Positions 55,179 through 64,000 of a stretch of 64,000 bases of DNA are shown here, in pieces. The stretch's first letter is position 1. Every line of letters starts with the position of its first letter. The notes under the pieces were generated by a model. The model saw only the letters and a list, made by a program, of their open reading frames with translations, was not told the DNA's origin and searched no databases. A program made the position numbers and the translations under genes. The DNA is taken from contig NZ_JBQCJW010000007.1 of NCBI RefSeq assembly GCF_051967575.1, positions 1-64,000 of the forward strand, in the 5' to 3' direction. Origin of the DNA: Solibacillus silvestris_B. GTDB taxonomy: Bacteria; Bacillota; Bacilli; Bacillales_A; Planococcaceae.

Positions 55179-55907
55179 TTGGATTTTCAAAATATTGCAG
55201 CAGATATGCTTAGTAAAGGGTATGAGTTGCAAGATGAGGCATACAAATGTCTGTATTGTGGACACCGATATGATTTGCACGAAGTTTTTCCGCATGACAA
55301 TCGCTTTTTTACAGCTGAAGGTATGATGAAAAAGCATATCGAATCAGTGCACACGTCGCCATTCCATGCGTTGCTTGCGCTTGATAAAAAGGTGACAGGC
55401 TTAACGGATGTGCAAATTGAGATGATGCAGCATTTTTTTGAAGGGAAAACCGATCAGGAAATTGTGGATGCCAGCAATTTGACAAGTGTGTCGACTGTTC
55501 GCCAGCACCGTTTCAAACTGCGGGAGAAGGAGAAGCAGGCGAAAATTTTTATCGCGCTTATGCAGCTGATGAAAAACCCCGAGCATTACGCGATACATAA
55601 AGGAGCGAGACAAGTGGACGAACGCTATAGCATTGAAGAAAAAGAACGTGAAAAATTATTGGCAACATATTTTAAAGACGGGCTGGATGGCGGAATTGAC
55701 ACGATTCCGAGCAAAGAAAAGAAAAAGCTCATTATTTTACAGCATATTTTGAAGCGCTTTGACAAAGGGAAGCACTATCATGAAAAAGAAGTAAATGAAA
55801 TTTTAAAAACTGTTCATGCTGATTTTGTGTCACTGCGTCGCCATTTAATCGAGTACGGCTTTATGGAACGCAGTGATGATGGGACGGCATATTGGATTAG
55901 GAAATAG
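55179..55907 (+). CDS. DUF2087 regulator with C2H2-like finger and LuxR-type HTH
   Basis: This 242-aa protein has an N-terminal CLYCG followed by a His-x4-His-like segment (KHIESVH), a LuxR-type helix-turn-helix in about 75-120 (GKTDQEIVDASNLTSVSTVRQHRF), and a DUF2087 C-terminus (about 165-242: DTIPSKEKKKLIILQHIL ... LIEYGFMERSDDG). GGAGGTGG lies 5 bases before TTG 55179. It probably binds both DNA and metal; regulated targets may include the next gene, 12 bases downstream. Confidence 0.85.
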   Translation: MDFQNIAADMLSKGYELQDEAYKCLYCGHRYDLHEVFPHDNRFFTAEGMMKKHIESVHTSPFHALLALDKKVTGLTDVQIEMMQHFFEGKTDQEIVDASNLTSVSTVRQHRFKLREKEKQAKIFIALMQLMKNPEHYAIHKGARQVDERYSIEEKEREKLLATYFKDGLDGGIDTIPSKEKKKLIILQHILKRFDKGKHYHEKEVNEILKTVHADFVSLRRHLIEYGFMERSDDGTAYWIRK

Positions 55908-55919
55908 GGGGATGCAGAA

Positions 55920-56267
55920 ATGAAGGCGGAATTAACGCGCTATCGGGTAAAGCCTGACAAATCTTCTAAAGTTGAGGAGTGGCTGAACTTTTTGAATGAG
56001 CATATGGCAGATGTGCTCGTTACACTGGAAGGCGAAAAAGTGTATGTAGAAACGATCTTTTACGAAATTTTGAATGGAGAAGAGTTTTTATATTGGTATT
56101 CAGTTCGGGGAGAAGGCGGAATGAATGTCGATGATTCCACACATTGGATCGATATAAAGCATCTGGAATATTGGGAGGAATGTATTGACCCTGGCTTCGG
56201 CTCTGTCGATTTGGATACGAAAGTCGTCATGATACCTGAGAAGGTGCGCGCCAGTATGGATTTTTAA
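55920..56267 (+). CDS. DUF6176-like small protein
   Basis: This 115-aa soluble protein has a ferredoxin-like pattern: YRVKPDKSSKVEEWLNFL and VYVETIFYEILNGEEFLYWYSV, matching the DUF6176 family. It follows the regulator with a ribosome site GGGG. Function unknown. Confidence 0.75.
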   Translation: MKAELTRYRVKPDKSSKVEEWLNFLNEHMADVLVTLEGEKVYVETIFYEILNGEEFLYWYSVRGEGGMNVDDSTHWIDIKHLEYWEECIDPGFGSVDLDTKVVMIPEKVRASMDF

Positions 56268-56401
56268 TCATGTAAACCTTGGATAAATGCCTCTTAAGTT
56301 CTATAAAAGCGCGCCCTTTAGTATCTACAAATAGAGCGCCTTTTTAAAATTGTGATACAGTAGGAATATTAACCGTAAACAGAACGGATTTGGAGGACTA
56401 T

Positions 56402-56752
56402 ATGACGAATACAGTAGATGAATTAATGGAATCGCTCGTGGCAGCAACCGTAAATAATGAAGTGAAGTGGGGCAAAGGCACGGAACAACTTGAAGATGTT
56501 TTGGGAGAAGTATACGGCAACACAGAAAAGCTTTATTTCTTTTTCGATGAAGAAGAAGGTTCAAACATTGTGTTCGCAACATACAAATACTACGAAGGCG
56601 AAGTAGAGGCCGATGAATATTTGAAAGATGGCATGAGCTTATTCGTAATTGATGCAGATGATTTTGAAATTCTAAATGAAGTAACGGATGAAGATGCAGA
56701 AGATCCAACGCTATTCACAACTTTAATGGAAGCAATTGAAGAAGCGAAATAG
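56402..56752 (+). CDS. Hypothetical acidic protein, 116 aa
   Basis: GGAGG lies 6 bases before ATG 56402; the upstream in-frame TTG is unlikely. The product is very acidic (many Asp/Glu, for example ITDEDAEDP-like tail), with no signal peptide or membrane segment. Family not recognised. It is flanked by terminators, so it is expressed alone. Confidence 0.7.
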   Translation: MTNTVDELMESLVAATVNNEVKWGKGTEQLEDVLGEVYGNTEKLYFFFDEEEGSNIVFATYKYYEGEVEADEYLKDGMSLFVIDADDFEILNEVTDEDAEDPTLFTTLMEAIEEAK

Positions 56753-56782
56753 TATCCGGTTGTCGGAAATCCATGTACTTCG

Positions 56783-56827
56783 GGTGCAAATCATTATAAA
56801 ATGATTTGCACCAATTACCCTTTTTTT
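56783..56827 (+). terminator. Terminator hairpin GGTGCAAATCATT
   Basis: GGTGCAAATCATT and AATGATTTGCACC form a 13-bp perfect stem with a 4-base loop. A T7 run follows 8 bases after the stem. It lies between convergent genes. Confidence 0.7.
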
Positions 56828-57366
56828 CATTCCTCTCCTACAAGCCTGAATTCCATGCCTTCCGGATATAGGCCAATATATGAACCTTCCTTATTTAAAT
56901 AGGCGATTTCCGCACCCTCTATTAATTGATGGCTGGATAGCACTTTTAAGATTGCTTCCAGTGCTAATCCTAAATCAACAACAAGGAAAAAAGTAATGCC
57001 GGCCCCATCCCCGATTTCCGAGCCATATAGTTCGCCATTGCCAGTCTCATGTAATACATCATCTAATAAATCCTCTACTACTAAGCTTCTTTCTTCCGCT
57101 TCATAATATTGGTCCTCATGTTCATAGCGGTATTGGACAGCAATTTTAATTAATGAATTCGGATCCACATATTCATAGCCTTGATTGACCTTCTCGTTCG
57201 CTAAATTTTTCATCACTCTTTTTGAGCTTTCGAAAAATCCTAGCGGCAGCTCTTCTTCCCTGCCTTGAACGCCTAATGTGCCCGATAAAATAAAGACATA
57301 TTTATTCACTTTCCACACTTGCCAATAAAGTGTCTCACTACCCGTTTTCTTCAGTAACCGAATCAT
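56827..57366 (-). CDS. WGR-domain hypothetical protein
   Basis: This 179-aa protein begins with a WGR-like beta domain (about 12-55: YWQVWKVNKYVFILSGTLGVQG) and has an alpha/beta second half of unknown type. WGR domains occur in PARPs and bacterial proteins and bind nucleic acid in eukaryotes. Stand-alone use here is unexplained. Gene neighbours give no further hint. Confidence 0.65.
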   Translation of the reverse strand: MIRLLKKTGSETLYWQVWKVNKYVFILSGTLGVQGREEELPLGFFESSKRVMKNLANEKVNQGYEYVDPNSLIKIAVQYRYEHEDQYYEAEERSLVVEDLLDDVLHETGNGELYGSEIGDGAGITFFLVVDLGLALEAILKVLSSHQLIEGAEIAYLNKEGSYIGLYPEGMEFRLVGEE

Positions 57367-57552
57367 ATTAAACCTCCCCGAAAATAATTGAGCATATCAT
57401 AAAACCATTATAGCTCATTTTTATATAGCTTTTACCAAATAGGGCATGTAATGGTTGCAAAGAACTAGTATCCTTTTTTTGCTGGCAATTATTTACGTCA
57501 GCTCTTACAATTTCTTTATACGTATAGAAAACAGAAAGAATGGGTGCTGTTT

Positions 57553-58836
57553 ATGGGAAAAACATTGAATCCCTCCATGGAACGCTATGTTCATTCGGAG
57601 GAAGAGCAACAAAAGCTTTATAAAAGAACGTTATGGGTTGTTATTTTATCACAAACTTTTGGAGGAGCTGGGCTGGCTGCCGGGATTACGGTCGGGGCAT
57701 TAATCGCTCGACAATTGCTCGGATCTGAAAGCTTTTCTGGTTTGCCGACTGCTTTATTCACGCTTGGCTCTGCGTTGTCCGCTTTTTTAGTCGGGCGTTT
57801 TTCGCAGCGTTTTGGACGAAGGTATGGACTTTCATTCGGATTCATTACTGGGGGAGTCGGTGCGATTGGAGTCGTAACTGCAACAGCGATGGAAAACATC
57901 GTGCTGCTGTTTTTGGCTCTGTTCATTTATGGAGCGGGCACTTCCACAAACTTGCAGGCGCGCTATGCGGGCACGGATTTAGCGAAGCCGAAACAGCGCG
58001 CTACAGCTATAAGCATGGCAATGGTTGCTACAACGTTTGGTGCCGTTGCAGGTCCGAATTTGGTGACGCCAACTGGGCATTTAGCGGAGGCGATTGGCTT
58101 ACCGGCATTGACCGGACCGTTTTTGCTCGCAGCTTTGGCGTATTTGCTAGCCGGCTTTACGTTTTTCTTCTTATTAAAGCCAGACCCTTTACTCGTAGCA
58201 ATTGCTATTGCAGAAAAACAAAACAACCAACAAATTTCTGCAGGTATTACGGCAAATGAACAGCCGACAATCGATCGTTTAGGTATGAGTGTTGGGGCAA
58301 TTGTACTTGTGCTGACACATGTTGTCATGGTTGCGATTATGACAATGACGCCGGTTCATATGGAGCATGCAGGTAGCGGGCTGTCACTTATTGGACTGGT
58401 GATTAGCATGCATGTTGCCGCGATGTATTTACCCTCACTTGTGACGGGGATTCTGGTCGATAAAATAGGTAGGGCCTGGATGGTTATTGCCTCGGGTATT
58501 ACGCTTTCGCTTGCGGGCTTTTTAGCGGCGTATACACCGGGTGATGTGATTTGGTCGATATCCCTTGCGCTAATCCTGCTTGGTCTTGGCTGGAATTTCG
58601 GGCTTATTAGCGGGACGGCGATGATCATTGATGCGACGACAATTCAAAACCGTGCGAAAGTCCAGGGCTCCGTCGATGTTTCAGTCGCGCTGGGAGGATC
58701 GGCAGGGGGCTTGCTATCGGGTATAATTGTCGCTAACTCAAGCTATTCTTACCTTAGCTTCGCCGGTGCATACTTGGCGATATTATTGATTCCGCTTATG
58801 ATTTGGGTGCGGTATAGAAGGAAGGTAGAGGATTGA
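57553..58836 (+). CDS. MFS transporter
   Basis: This protein of about 427 aa has 12 hydrophobic segments, MFS motif GRFSQRFGRRYG (after TM2) and the mid-loop repeat at VDKIGR. It lacks clear signature of a known drug exporter. A GTG at 57544 is an alternative start; neither has a strong ribosome site. It lies 42 bases upstream of a lipoprotein gene and may be co-transcribed with it. Confidence 0.85.
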   Translation: MGKTLNPSMERYVHSEEEQQKLYKRTLWVVILSQTFGGAGLAAGITVGALIARQLLGSESFSGLPTALFTLGSALSAFLVGRFSQRFGRRYGLSFGFITGGVGAIGVVTATAMENIVLLFLALFIYGAGTSTNLQARYAGTDLAKPKQRATAISMAMVATTFGAVAGPNLVTPTGHLAEAIGLPALTGPFLLAALAYLLAGFTFFFLLKPDPLLVAIAIAEKQNNQQISAGITANEQPTIDRLGMSVGAIVLVLTHVVMVAIMTMTPVHMEHAGSGLSLIGLVISMHVAAMYLPSLVTGILVDKIGRAWMVIASGITLSLAGFLAAYTPGDVIWSISLALILLGLGWNFGLISGTAMIIDATTIQNRAKVQGSVDVSVALGGSAGGLLSGIIVANSSYSYLSFAGAYLAILLIPLMIWVRYRRKVED

Positions 58837-58878
58837 TGAGTGGAGAGTTTTTTCACTTCCATGAAATATGGTGATTTG

Positions 58879-59235
58879 ATGAAAAAAATGATGACTATGT
58901 TATTAACTGTGCTGTTAATTGTCGGATGTACGCAAAAAGAGTTGATGCTGGATGATGAATTGATATTTGAATTACAGAATGTTAATGAAAAAGAACTCGA
59001 GCTGTTAAAAGAACACGCGACTAATTTTACAATAGAAGAATTGAAACAAAATTATGCAACGATTATATTTGATTACCAAATACAGAATGGTGAAAAATTT
59101 GATAATCTAACAGTTCAGCATAATGATGATTTCAGTTATTTAATGGATCAGGTTAAGTTGCAGCACGGCCCTTTTTTTATCCTAAAAAAGTGCCTAGTAA
59201 CAAAACCAGGCACTGCATTAAATACGATCTTATAA
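58879..59235 (+). CDS. Small lipoprotein, unusual 3' end
   Basis: GGTGA precedes ATG 58879; the lipobox LIVGC gives a Cys at residue 17. The mature part is acidic and helical, of unknown family. The last 20 codons read through the hairpin that terminates the convergent operon. A one-base shift in a T7 run at 59172-59178 would stop the frame (PFLS*) just before the hairpin, so a natural or sequencing frameshift is possible. Confidence 0.65.
   Translation: MKKMMTMLLTVLLIVGCTQKELMLDDELIFELQNVNEKELELLKEHATNFTIEELKQNYATIIFDYQIQNGEKFDNLTVQHNDDFSYLMDQVKLQHGPFFILKKCLVTKPGTALNTIL
59183..59214 (-). terminator. Terminator of the acyl-CoA operon
   Basis: AGTGCCT and AGGCACT form the stem; on the minus strand a T6 run follows. 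It overlaps the end of the convergent lipoprotein ORF. Confidence 0.7.
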
Positions 59236-59319
59236 CGAATCACACTTCAATATATGCTCCCACAAGAAAGTGGACAATGAATTGTTTTCTTTTTCCATTA
59301 CTTAAATATAACCAAGCCT

Positions 59320-60966
59320 TTAAAACGCCGAAAAACTTTTCACCGTTAATGGTGCTTCACCGAAAACTTTTTGGTCAAATTGCTCCTCGATATAAATTTC
59401 AGCCAGAACCTGCTCGCGTTCGCCGGCTGTTTTGCCGTGCTGTACCGCTATGACCGCTTCGTATAGGCGGGCAAACTGCTGCATGAGCGGCTTTGCTTCA
59501 AGTGTTTGCATAGCCGGATCAAGCGCGGCGAATGTTTTGAAACGTTGCTCTAGTGCAGAAGCGAGCTGCTGCAAAGATGGATGGTCAGTTTGCTTCAACT
59601 CTTCAAGCAGTGCCATATGCGCATTCTTTTGCACGAGGCGGATGAGTTCATGCGCCAAAATATTCGAAGTGCCTTCCCAAACGGTCAATACTTGCGCATC
59701 CCGGAGCAGGCGAGGGAGCACAAAATCCTCGATATAGCCATTGCCGCCATGCAGCTCAATTGCTTCATGCGTAAATTCGATCGCCCATTCCGCCGTTTCC
59801 TTTTTCACTAACGCGATTAACAGGCGGACGATTTGCTGCCCTTCCTCCGATGCGCCGCCATTTACGACCGCATCATAGCGCTCCACTAGATCGAATAGCG
59901 CGACAAGAGAGGCATGCCATTTTGCGTGCAATGCTCCTAAGGAATGCTGTACCATCGGAAAATCGGCAATTTTTTGTCCAAAGGCTGTCCTTCCGTTTGT
60001 ATAGTGCACCGCTTCGTCCAATGCACGCTTCATAATGCCGACAGATGCTGCGGCATTGCAAATTCGCGACAAGTTGAGAGCTTCGAGCATATAGTAGATT
60101 CCTTTAGACGAATCCCCGACAACATATGCTTTTGCACCATTAAACTCGACTTCTCCTGATGGTACTGCTTTTACACCAAGCTTATCTTTCAATCGGCGGA
60201 TCGTAATGTTATTAAGCTCACCATCGTAGTCATGCCATGGTACAGCAAACAATGTTAAACCTTTGGAGCCTTGCTTGGAATTGGTCGTCTGGCGAGCAAG
60301 TACCATTGCAACTCCGCACATCCCAGCATTCGATGCAAAATACTTTTCACCGTATAAACGCCATTCACCTTGTTCAAATCGCGCTTCAACGACATTTGCC
60401 CCGACATCGGATCCCCCTTGACGCTCCGTTAAAAAAGTGGCTCCTTCAAATAATTCCGCATCGCCTGTCGCACATATATGCGGCATAAATTTCTGCTTCA
60501 ATTCGTCGGAAGCATAATGCTCGAATAAATAGGCGGTCGCCATCGTTAATGTGACAGGGCAGTAAAAGCCAGGCTCCGTTTGCGATAATAAATAGCCTTG
60601 TGCAAAGCTGTACATGTAATTGCCTTTATGTCCGAGCTCGGGGATATTTTTGTGCACATAGCCGACAATGCCCGTCGCGTACGTTTCGGCAACGGTTTGC
60701 TTGTAGCCCTCATTGACAATAACTTCGCTCACTTCATCACCATATGCATTGTAGCGGCGCAATCTAGGCTCTCCTTCACGATCCGTCACTTTTGCGCGGG
60801 CGTCTATTGGCCCTGCACAAAGCTTTCCGAATGCTGTGAGCTGTTCATTGGCATACGCATAAAAGTCGCTAGGTAGTTTTTGCTGCAGAAGCTGCTGCAA
60901 TGTTTTGTCTGCTTCATAGAAATTTTTGTTTTTTTCATGCCTATTGGCCAACACTTGTACTTGCAT
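59320..60966 (-). CDS. AidB-like acyl-CoA dehydrogenase
   Basis: This 548-aa protein shows the acyl-CoA dehydrogenase fold: GATFLTERQGGSDVGAN (flavin/substrate region), FGQKIADFPMVQHSLG and the C-terminal VWEGTSNILAHEL motif as in the AidB subfamily. It likely oxidises a branched or unusual acyl-CoA using FAD; E. coli AidB also binds DNA. GAGGTG fits ATG 60966; a GTG at 60975 is in frame. It overlaps the end of the ligase gene by 26 bases. Confidence 0.87.
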   Translation of the reverse strand: MQVQVLANRHEKNKNFYEADKTLQQLLQQKLPSDFYAYANEQLTAFGKLCAGPIDARAKVTDREGEPRLRRYNAYGDEVSEVIVNEGYKQTVAETYATGIVGYVHKNIPELGHKGNYMYSFAQGYLLSQTEPGFYCPVTLTMATAYLFEHYASDELKQKFMPHICATGDAELFEGATFLTERQGGSDVGANVVEARFEQGEWRLYGEKYFASNAGMCGVAMVLARQTTNSKQGSKGLTLFAVPWHDYDGELNNITIRRLKDKLGVKAVPSGEVEFNGAKAYVVGDSSKGIYYMLEALNLSRICNAAASVGIMKRALDEAVHYTNGRTAFGQKIADFPMVQHSLGALHAKWHASLVALFDLVERYDAVVNGGASEEGQQIVRLLIALVKKETAEWAIEFTHEAIELHGGNGYIEDFVLPRLLRDAQVLTVWEGTSNILAHELIRLVQKNAHMALLEELKQTDHPSLQQLASALEQRFKTFAALDPAMQTLEAKPLMQQFARLYEAVIAVQHGKTAGEREQVLAEIYIEEQFDQKVFGEAPLTVKSFSAF

Positions 60967-62461
60967 TTGCTTCACCTCTTAACTGCTGCTTTAATATTTT
61001 TCCGGATGCATTGCGCGGAAGTGCTTCGACTTGCTCATAAATTTTCGGCACTTTAAACGCGGCAAGTTTTTCGCAAAGGAAATTGCGGATTTCCTCCTCT
61101 GAAACAGATGCCTTTGCCGAATATACAGCCTTTACCGTTTCACCCCATTCTGGATGTGGCACACCGAAAACGGCTGCTTCAAAAATGGCCTCATGCTGGA
61201 GCAATTGATCTTCTATTTCTTTCGGATAAATATTGACACCGCCGGAAATGATGACATCTTTTTTACGGTCGACAATGTAAATATACCCTTCCTCATCAAT
61301 GCGGCCCAAATCGCCTGATCGGACCCAGCCATCGATGAATATATTTTTCGTTTCCTCAGGGTTTTTATAGTATTCTTTCATATTGCCTTCACCGAATAAA
61401 ATAATTTCGCCGATTTCGCCTTGTGCGACGTCTTCGTTTAAATGATTAATGACGCGCAGCTCTGTTCCGAACGGTGCGCGATTGCCGATGCTTCCCGCTT
61501 TTTGCGGATGATCGGCTGCATGCAAAATTGATCCGCTTGGCCCGGCTTCTGTCAGGCCGTACACACATACTAAATTTTCTGTGTTAAACTGCTTTTGAAT
61601 GTATAGTACTTCTTTTTCTGATAGCGGTGCACCGCCATATACCCACCATTTCATTGAGGAAAGGTCGGCATTTGCAATATGCGGTGAACTTGCTGTTAAA
61701 AGATAGGCGACAGGTGCGCCGAAGAAATGGGTTGTTTTATATGTCTGCACTGTATCAATCAATAAATCGGGCGTGAATGTCGGTGTCAGTACAGCGGTTG
61801 CGCCTACTAAAATAGCAGTTGCCAAAAATAGATTCAACGGTGCGGAATGGGTTAACGGCATCATGATGAGCAGCCGGCTTTCAGGCTTCACTTCCATCTC
61901 GATCGCAATCATATGCGAGACCGCAAGCACATTGCGGTTTGTGAGTAATACGCCCTTTGGATTGCCTGTTGTTCCGGAAGTATAGAGCAATGTCGAGTCA
62001 TCGTCCTCGGTTAAATCGCAAAGAGCCGCTTCGTCAGTTGCAGCTGCCTGGAATTGCTCGAAGCTTTGCCAATGCAATGAAGCTGCACCTGTTTTTACTT
62101 TTAAACCGTCAAAAGAAATGGAGGAGGCTTGATCGAAAATAAGCTCATGGGCAAAAATCGCATTTGCGTCACTATGGTTCAGCACGTATTCGATTTCGCG
62201 CGCAACAAATTTGGCATTAATCGGTACGACAACACCACCAATGCGCTGTATGGCAAAGTACAGGACGACAAATTCCTTTACATTCGGCATGAAAATCCCG
62301 ACTTTATCGCCTTTTGCAATTCCACTTGCACATAAAGCATTGGCCGTGATGTTCACCTGTTCATCCAATTGTTTATACGTCGTTTCCTGCCCTAAACTAA
62401 TTACAGCAGCTTGATCCGGATACTTCCTTGCATGACGAGCCAATAAATTTGAAATATTCAT
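60941..62461 (-). CDS. Fatty-acyl-CoA synthetase (AMP-binding)
   Basis: This 506-aa adenylate-forming enzyme has LLYTSGTTGNPKGV (P-loop), YGLTEAGPSG, GWVRSGDLGRIDEEGYIYIVDR (split here) and the C-terminal catalytic Lys in NASGKILK. It activates a carboxylic acid to its CoA ester, feeding the dehydrogenase gene downstream. It overlaps the MerR regulator gene by 4 bases. Confidence 0.9.
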   Translation of the reverse strand: MNISNLLARHARKYPDQAAVISLGQETTYKQLDEQVNITANALCASGIAKGDKVGIFMPNVKEFVVLYFAIQRIGGVVVPINAKFVAREIEYVLNHSDANAIFAHELIFDQASSISFDGLKVKTGAASLHWQSFEQFQAAATDEAALCDLTEDDDSTLLYTSGTTGNPKGVLLTNRNVLAVSHMIAIEMEVKPESRLLIMMPLTHSAPLNLFLATAILVGATAVLTPTFTPDLLIDTVQTYKTTHFFGAPVAYLLTASSPHIANADLSSMKWWVYGGAPLSEKEVLYIQKQFNTENLVCVYGLTEAGPSGSILHAADHPQKAGSIGNRAPFGTELRVINHLNEDVAQGEIGEIILFGEGNMKEYYKNPEETKNIFIDGWVRSGDLGRIDEEGYIYIVDRKKDVIISGGVNIYPKEIEDQLLQHEAIFEAAVFGVPHPEWGETVKAVYSAKASVSEEEIRNFLCEKLAAFKVPKIYEQVEALPRNASGKILKQQLRGEANASTSVGQ

Positions 62462-62841
62462 GATTGTTCCTCCAATAATTGAGTTAGTTTTTCACGAAAA
62501 ATAGCTTCCGTCTTTTCAATATCTTGACGGATTTCATACAGCTCTTGAATCTTGTCATCAATTTCTTTCAGCTTTTGCCGACCGTATTCAATTGTCCGCT
62601 CCAACTGCTTCACGCCAGTACGGTCAAGGTCAAAAAGCAAAATCATTTCCTTAATTTCATCCATTGAAAAACCATACTTTTTCCCGCGTATAATGAGCTT
62701 TATCTTCGCCTCCTCCCGTTTGGAATAATGGCGCATCCCGTTATGAGGTCTTGTCGGCTTTAAAATGCCAAGTTCTTCATAGTAGCGTAAAGTTCTTGGC
62801 GTCAGTGCATATTGTTTGGCAATCACTTTAATGGACTTCAC
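62458..62841 (-). CDS. MerR family regulator of the acyl-CoA operon
   Basis: This 127-aa protein has the MerR helix-turn-helix (1-70: LTPRTLRYYEELGILKPTRP) and a dimerising coiled coil (about 75-125) with no Cys metal site. GTG start follows GGAGGTG by about 7 bases. It resembles LiuR-type MerR regulators that control acyl-CoA catabolism. The operator lies in its own promoter. Confidence 0.87.
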   Translation of the reverse strand: MKSIKVIAKQYALTPRTLRYYEELGILKPTRPHNGMRHYSKREEAKIKLIIRGKKYGFSMDEIKEMILLFDLDRTGVKQLERTIEYGRQKLKEIDDKIQELYEIRQDIEKTEAIFREKLTQLLEEQS

Positions 62842-62863
62842 CTAAGACACCTCCATTGGCAAA

Positions 62864-62894
62864 AGTATAACATTTACGTTAGCGTCAATTTAAA
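62864..62894 (-). promoter_or_regulatory. MerR-type promoter with 19-bp spacer and palindromic operator
   Basis: On the minus strand, TTTAAA and TATACT are separated by 19 bases, the wide spacing typical of MerR-activated promoters. The spacer contains TTGACGCTAACGTAA, an imperfect palindrome resembling LiuR-type sites. Confidence 0.7.
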
Positions 62895-63136
62895 GGGAAA
62901 TGAAGTATAAAAGAGAAAAAAATTATTTGAGCAGGATTTTCGGGTATAGGGATTGTACGGGATATGGAAGATGGAAAATCCAATACAAGTAATTTAAAAA
63001 CGTGGTTAATCAGTTTACAGAATAAACTTGCATTATTTCATCAAAAAATGCTTTCCTAATATGATGGGGATAGGCATTGTTATTCTCTGTAAAATATTCA
63101 AGTAAGAAAGAATTATTGTTTGGAAGTAGTGTGATT

Positions 63137-64000
63137 ATGAAAAAAGAGATCAAATTAAATGTCGTCATTAGCATAATAGTAATAGTTTTTGTTTTAATTG
63201 GTACTTTATTGAATTTATATTATTCAACAAACGCATTGAAACAATCATTGACGAACAATTATTTAGAAAGCAATAATAACTACTCCAATAAATTGGCGGA
63301 AGGCACCGAATATATTATTCATAATTTGCAGCTAACGATTACTGCGCTGGCAAATCTGGCAAGTAAAACGGAATTTACCCAAGAACATCTGGACATATTC
63401 TATGAATCGGAAAAAGAGCATTTCAATTCGATTTTTATTGCCGATGAAAATGGCGTCATTCAATTGATAAGCCCGCATGAATTTCAAAGCGAGGACAATA
63501 TTACAATAAAAGCCGGCACGAAAATCGATGCGAAAATCATGGAGAGAGCCCTCAGAGAGAAAAAGCCGTTTATTTCAGACACATATGAAACCGCAAGCGG
63601 AACATTGCTTTTTCTTGTGACAGCCCCTATATTCCGCGAGCAAAAAAATATGGGAGGGGTAATGGTGAGCACGGTCTATTTGGAAAATAATAATGTAATC
63701 GACACTATTTTAGGGACACATGCGTACAATGATGGCTCTTTCGTATATGCAGTGGATCGGAATGGGCGCATTTTATATCACCCAAATCGCGAAAAGATTT
63801 TCAGCAATGCAAGCAAGGATCCTGTTGTGAAAAAGTTGCTAGATGGGAAAAGCGGTTTTAAAAAAGTGACAGATGCGCAAGGGGACGAGTTTTTTGCGGG
63901 GTTTACGTATATCGATAATTTAGGATGGGGCATTATTTCATTAACTCCGGCATCCGCGATTAATGGTCCGATAAATGATTTGCTGATCAATTTAATTACA
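63137..64000 (+). CDS. Cache-domain sensor protein, C-terminus beyond window
   Basis: This partial 288-aa product has an N-terminal membrane segment (about 8-28), an extracytoplasmic region with dCache features (HFNSIFIADENGVI, GFTYIDNLGWGI), and no output domain yet. Such sensors end in GGDEF, histidine kinase or chemoreceptor domains; which applies here cannot be seen. A GTG at 63131 is an alternative start. Confidence 0.75.
   Translation, partial: MKKEIKLNVVISIIVIVFVLIGTLLNLYYSTNALKQSLTNNYLESNNNYSNKLAEGTEYIIHNLQLTITALANLASKTEFTQEHLDIFYESEKEHFNSIFIADENGVIQLISPHEFQSEDNITIKAGTKIDAKIMERALREKKPFISDTYETASGTLLFLVTAPIFREQKNMGGVMVSTVYLENNNVIDTILGTHAYNDGSFVYAVDRNGRILYHPNREKIFSNASKDPVVKKLLDGKSGFKKVTDAQGDEFFAGFTYIDNLGWGIISLTPASAINGPINDLLINLIT

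Noticed and set aside
1..64000. tRNA, rRNA, CRISPR, prophage or insertion sequence
   Set aside because: No cloverleaf, spacer-repeat pattern, transposase or phage gene was seen.

Overview
The window looks like chromosome from a low-to-moderate GC, endospore-former-type Bacillota, most likely a Planococcaceae/Bacillaceae relative such as Solibacillus or Lysinibacillus. This is inference from strong AGGAGG ribosome sites, an SLH-anchored giant surface protein, an RsbK/RsbM/RsbY-type stress module, a NorB-like relic, UPF0316 and DUF2339 proteins, and short GCGGA...TCCGC intergenic repeats. No tRNA, rRNA, CRISPR array, transposase or prophage was seen. Both ends cut through genes: a DEDDh exonuclease on the left and a Cache-type sensor on the right.

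Layout. 0-4.9 kb: partial exonuclease, a three-gene membrane protein/TPR/AAA+ operon, and an SDR dehydrogenase. 5-8.3 kb: a 55-aa ORF, a repeat cluster, and a BMP lipoprotein gene followed by a chemoreceptor gene. 8.6-19.5 kb: a 7TM-type histidine kinase with a BTAD-like response regulator, an 11-bp-period direct repeat in the divergent promoter region, a small jacalin-like protein with an apparent ATT start, and a 2433-aa SLH surface protein. 19.8-25.3 kb: diguanylate cyclase, second repeat cluster, decayed methyltransferase, soluble chemoreceptor, ATP-grasp enzyme, UPF0316 protein. 25.5-32.2 kb: internally deleted NorB-like transporter, M20 amidohydrolase, and a PP2C regulator converging on a CheR methyltransferase and hybrid kinase, with no sigB in view. 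32.4-39 kb: endonuclease Q, XRE regulator, DUF2339 protein, esterase, transglutaminase-like protein.

39.1-46.2 kb holds the most unusual locus: three consecutive dynamin-like GTPase genes plus a small companion gene. The largest GTPase (1060 aa) has one predicted membrane segment followed by C-terminal SH3-like domains, so it may link a cytoplasmic GTPase to the cell wall. 46.4-49.6 kb is a GntR-controlled ABC transporter operon with two palindromic operators. 49.8-52.6 kb has ChrA and an Lsa-like ABC-F protein behind a putative leader-peptide attenuator. 53-59.2 kb holds small metabolic and hypothetical genes, a DUF2087 regulator, a WGR protein, an MFS transporter and a lipoprotein. 59.3-62.9 kb is a MerR / acyl-CoA ligase / AidB-like acyl-CoA dehydrogenase operon with a textbook MerR-type promoter.

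Start codons were reassigned in many genes on ribosome-binding-site spacing. Family names rest on motifs and remembered family features; no database search was possible.
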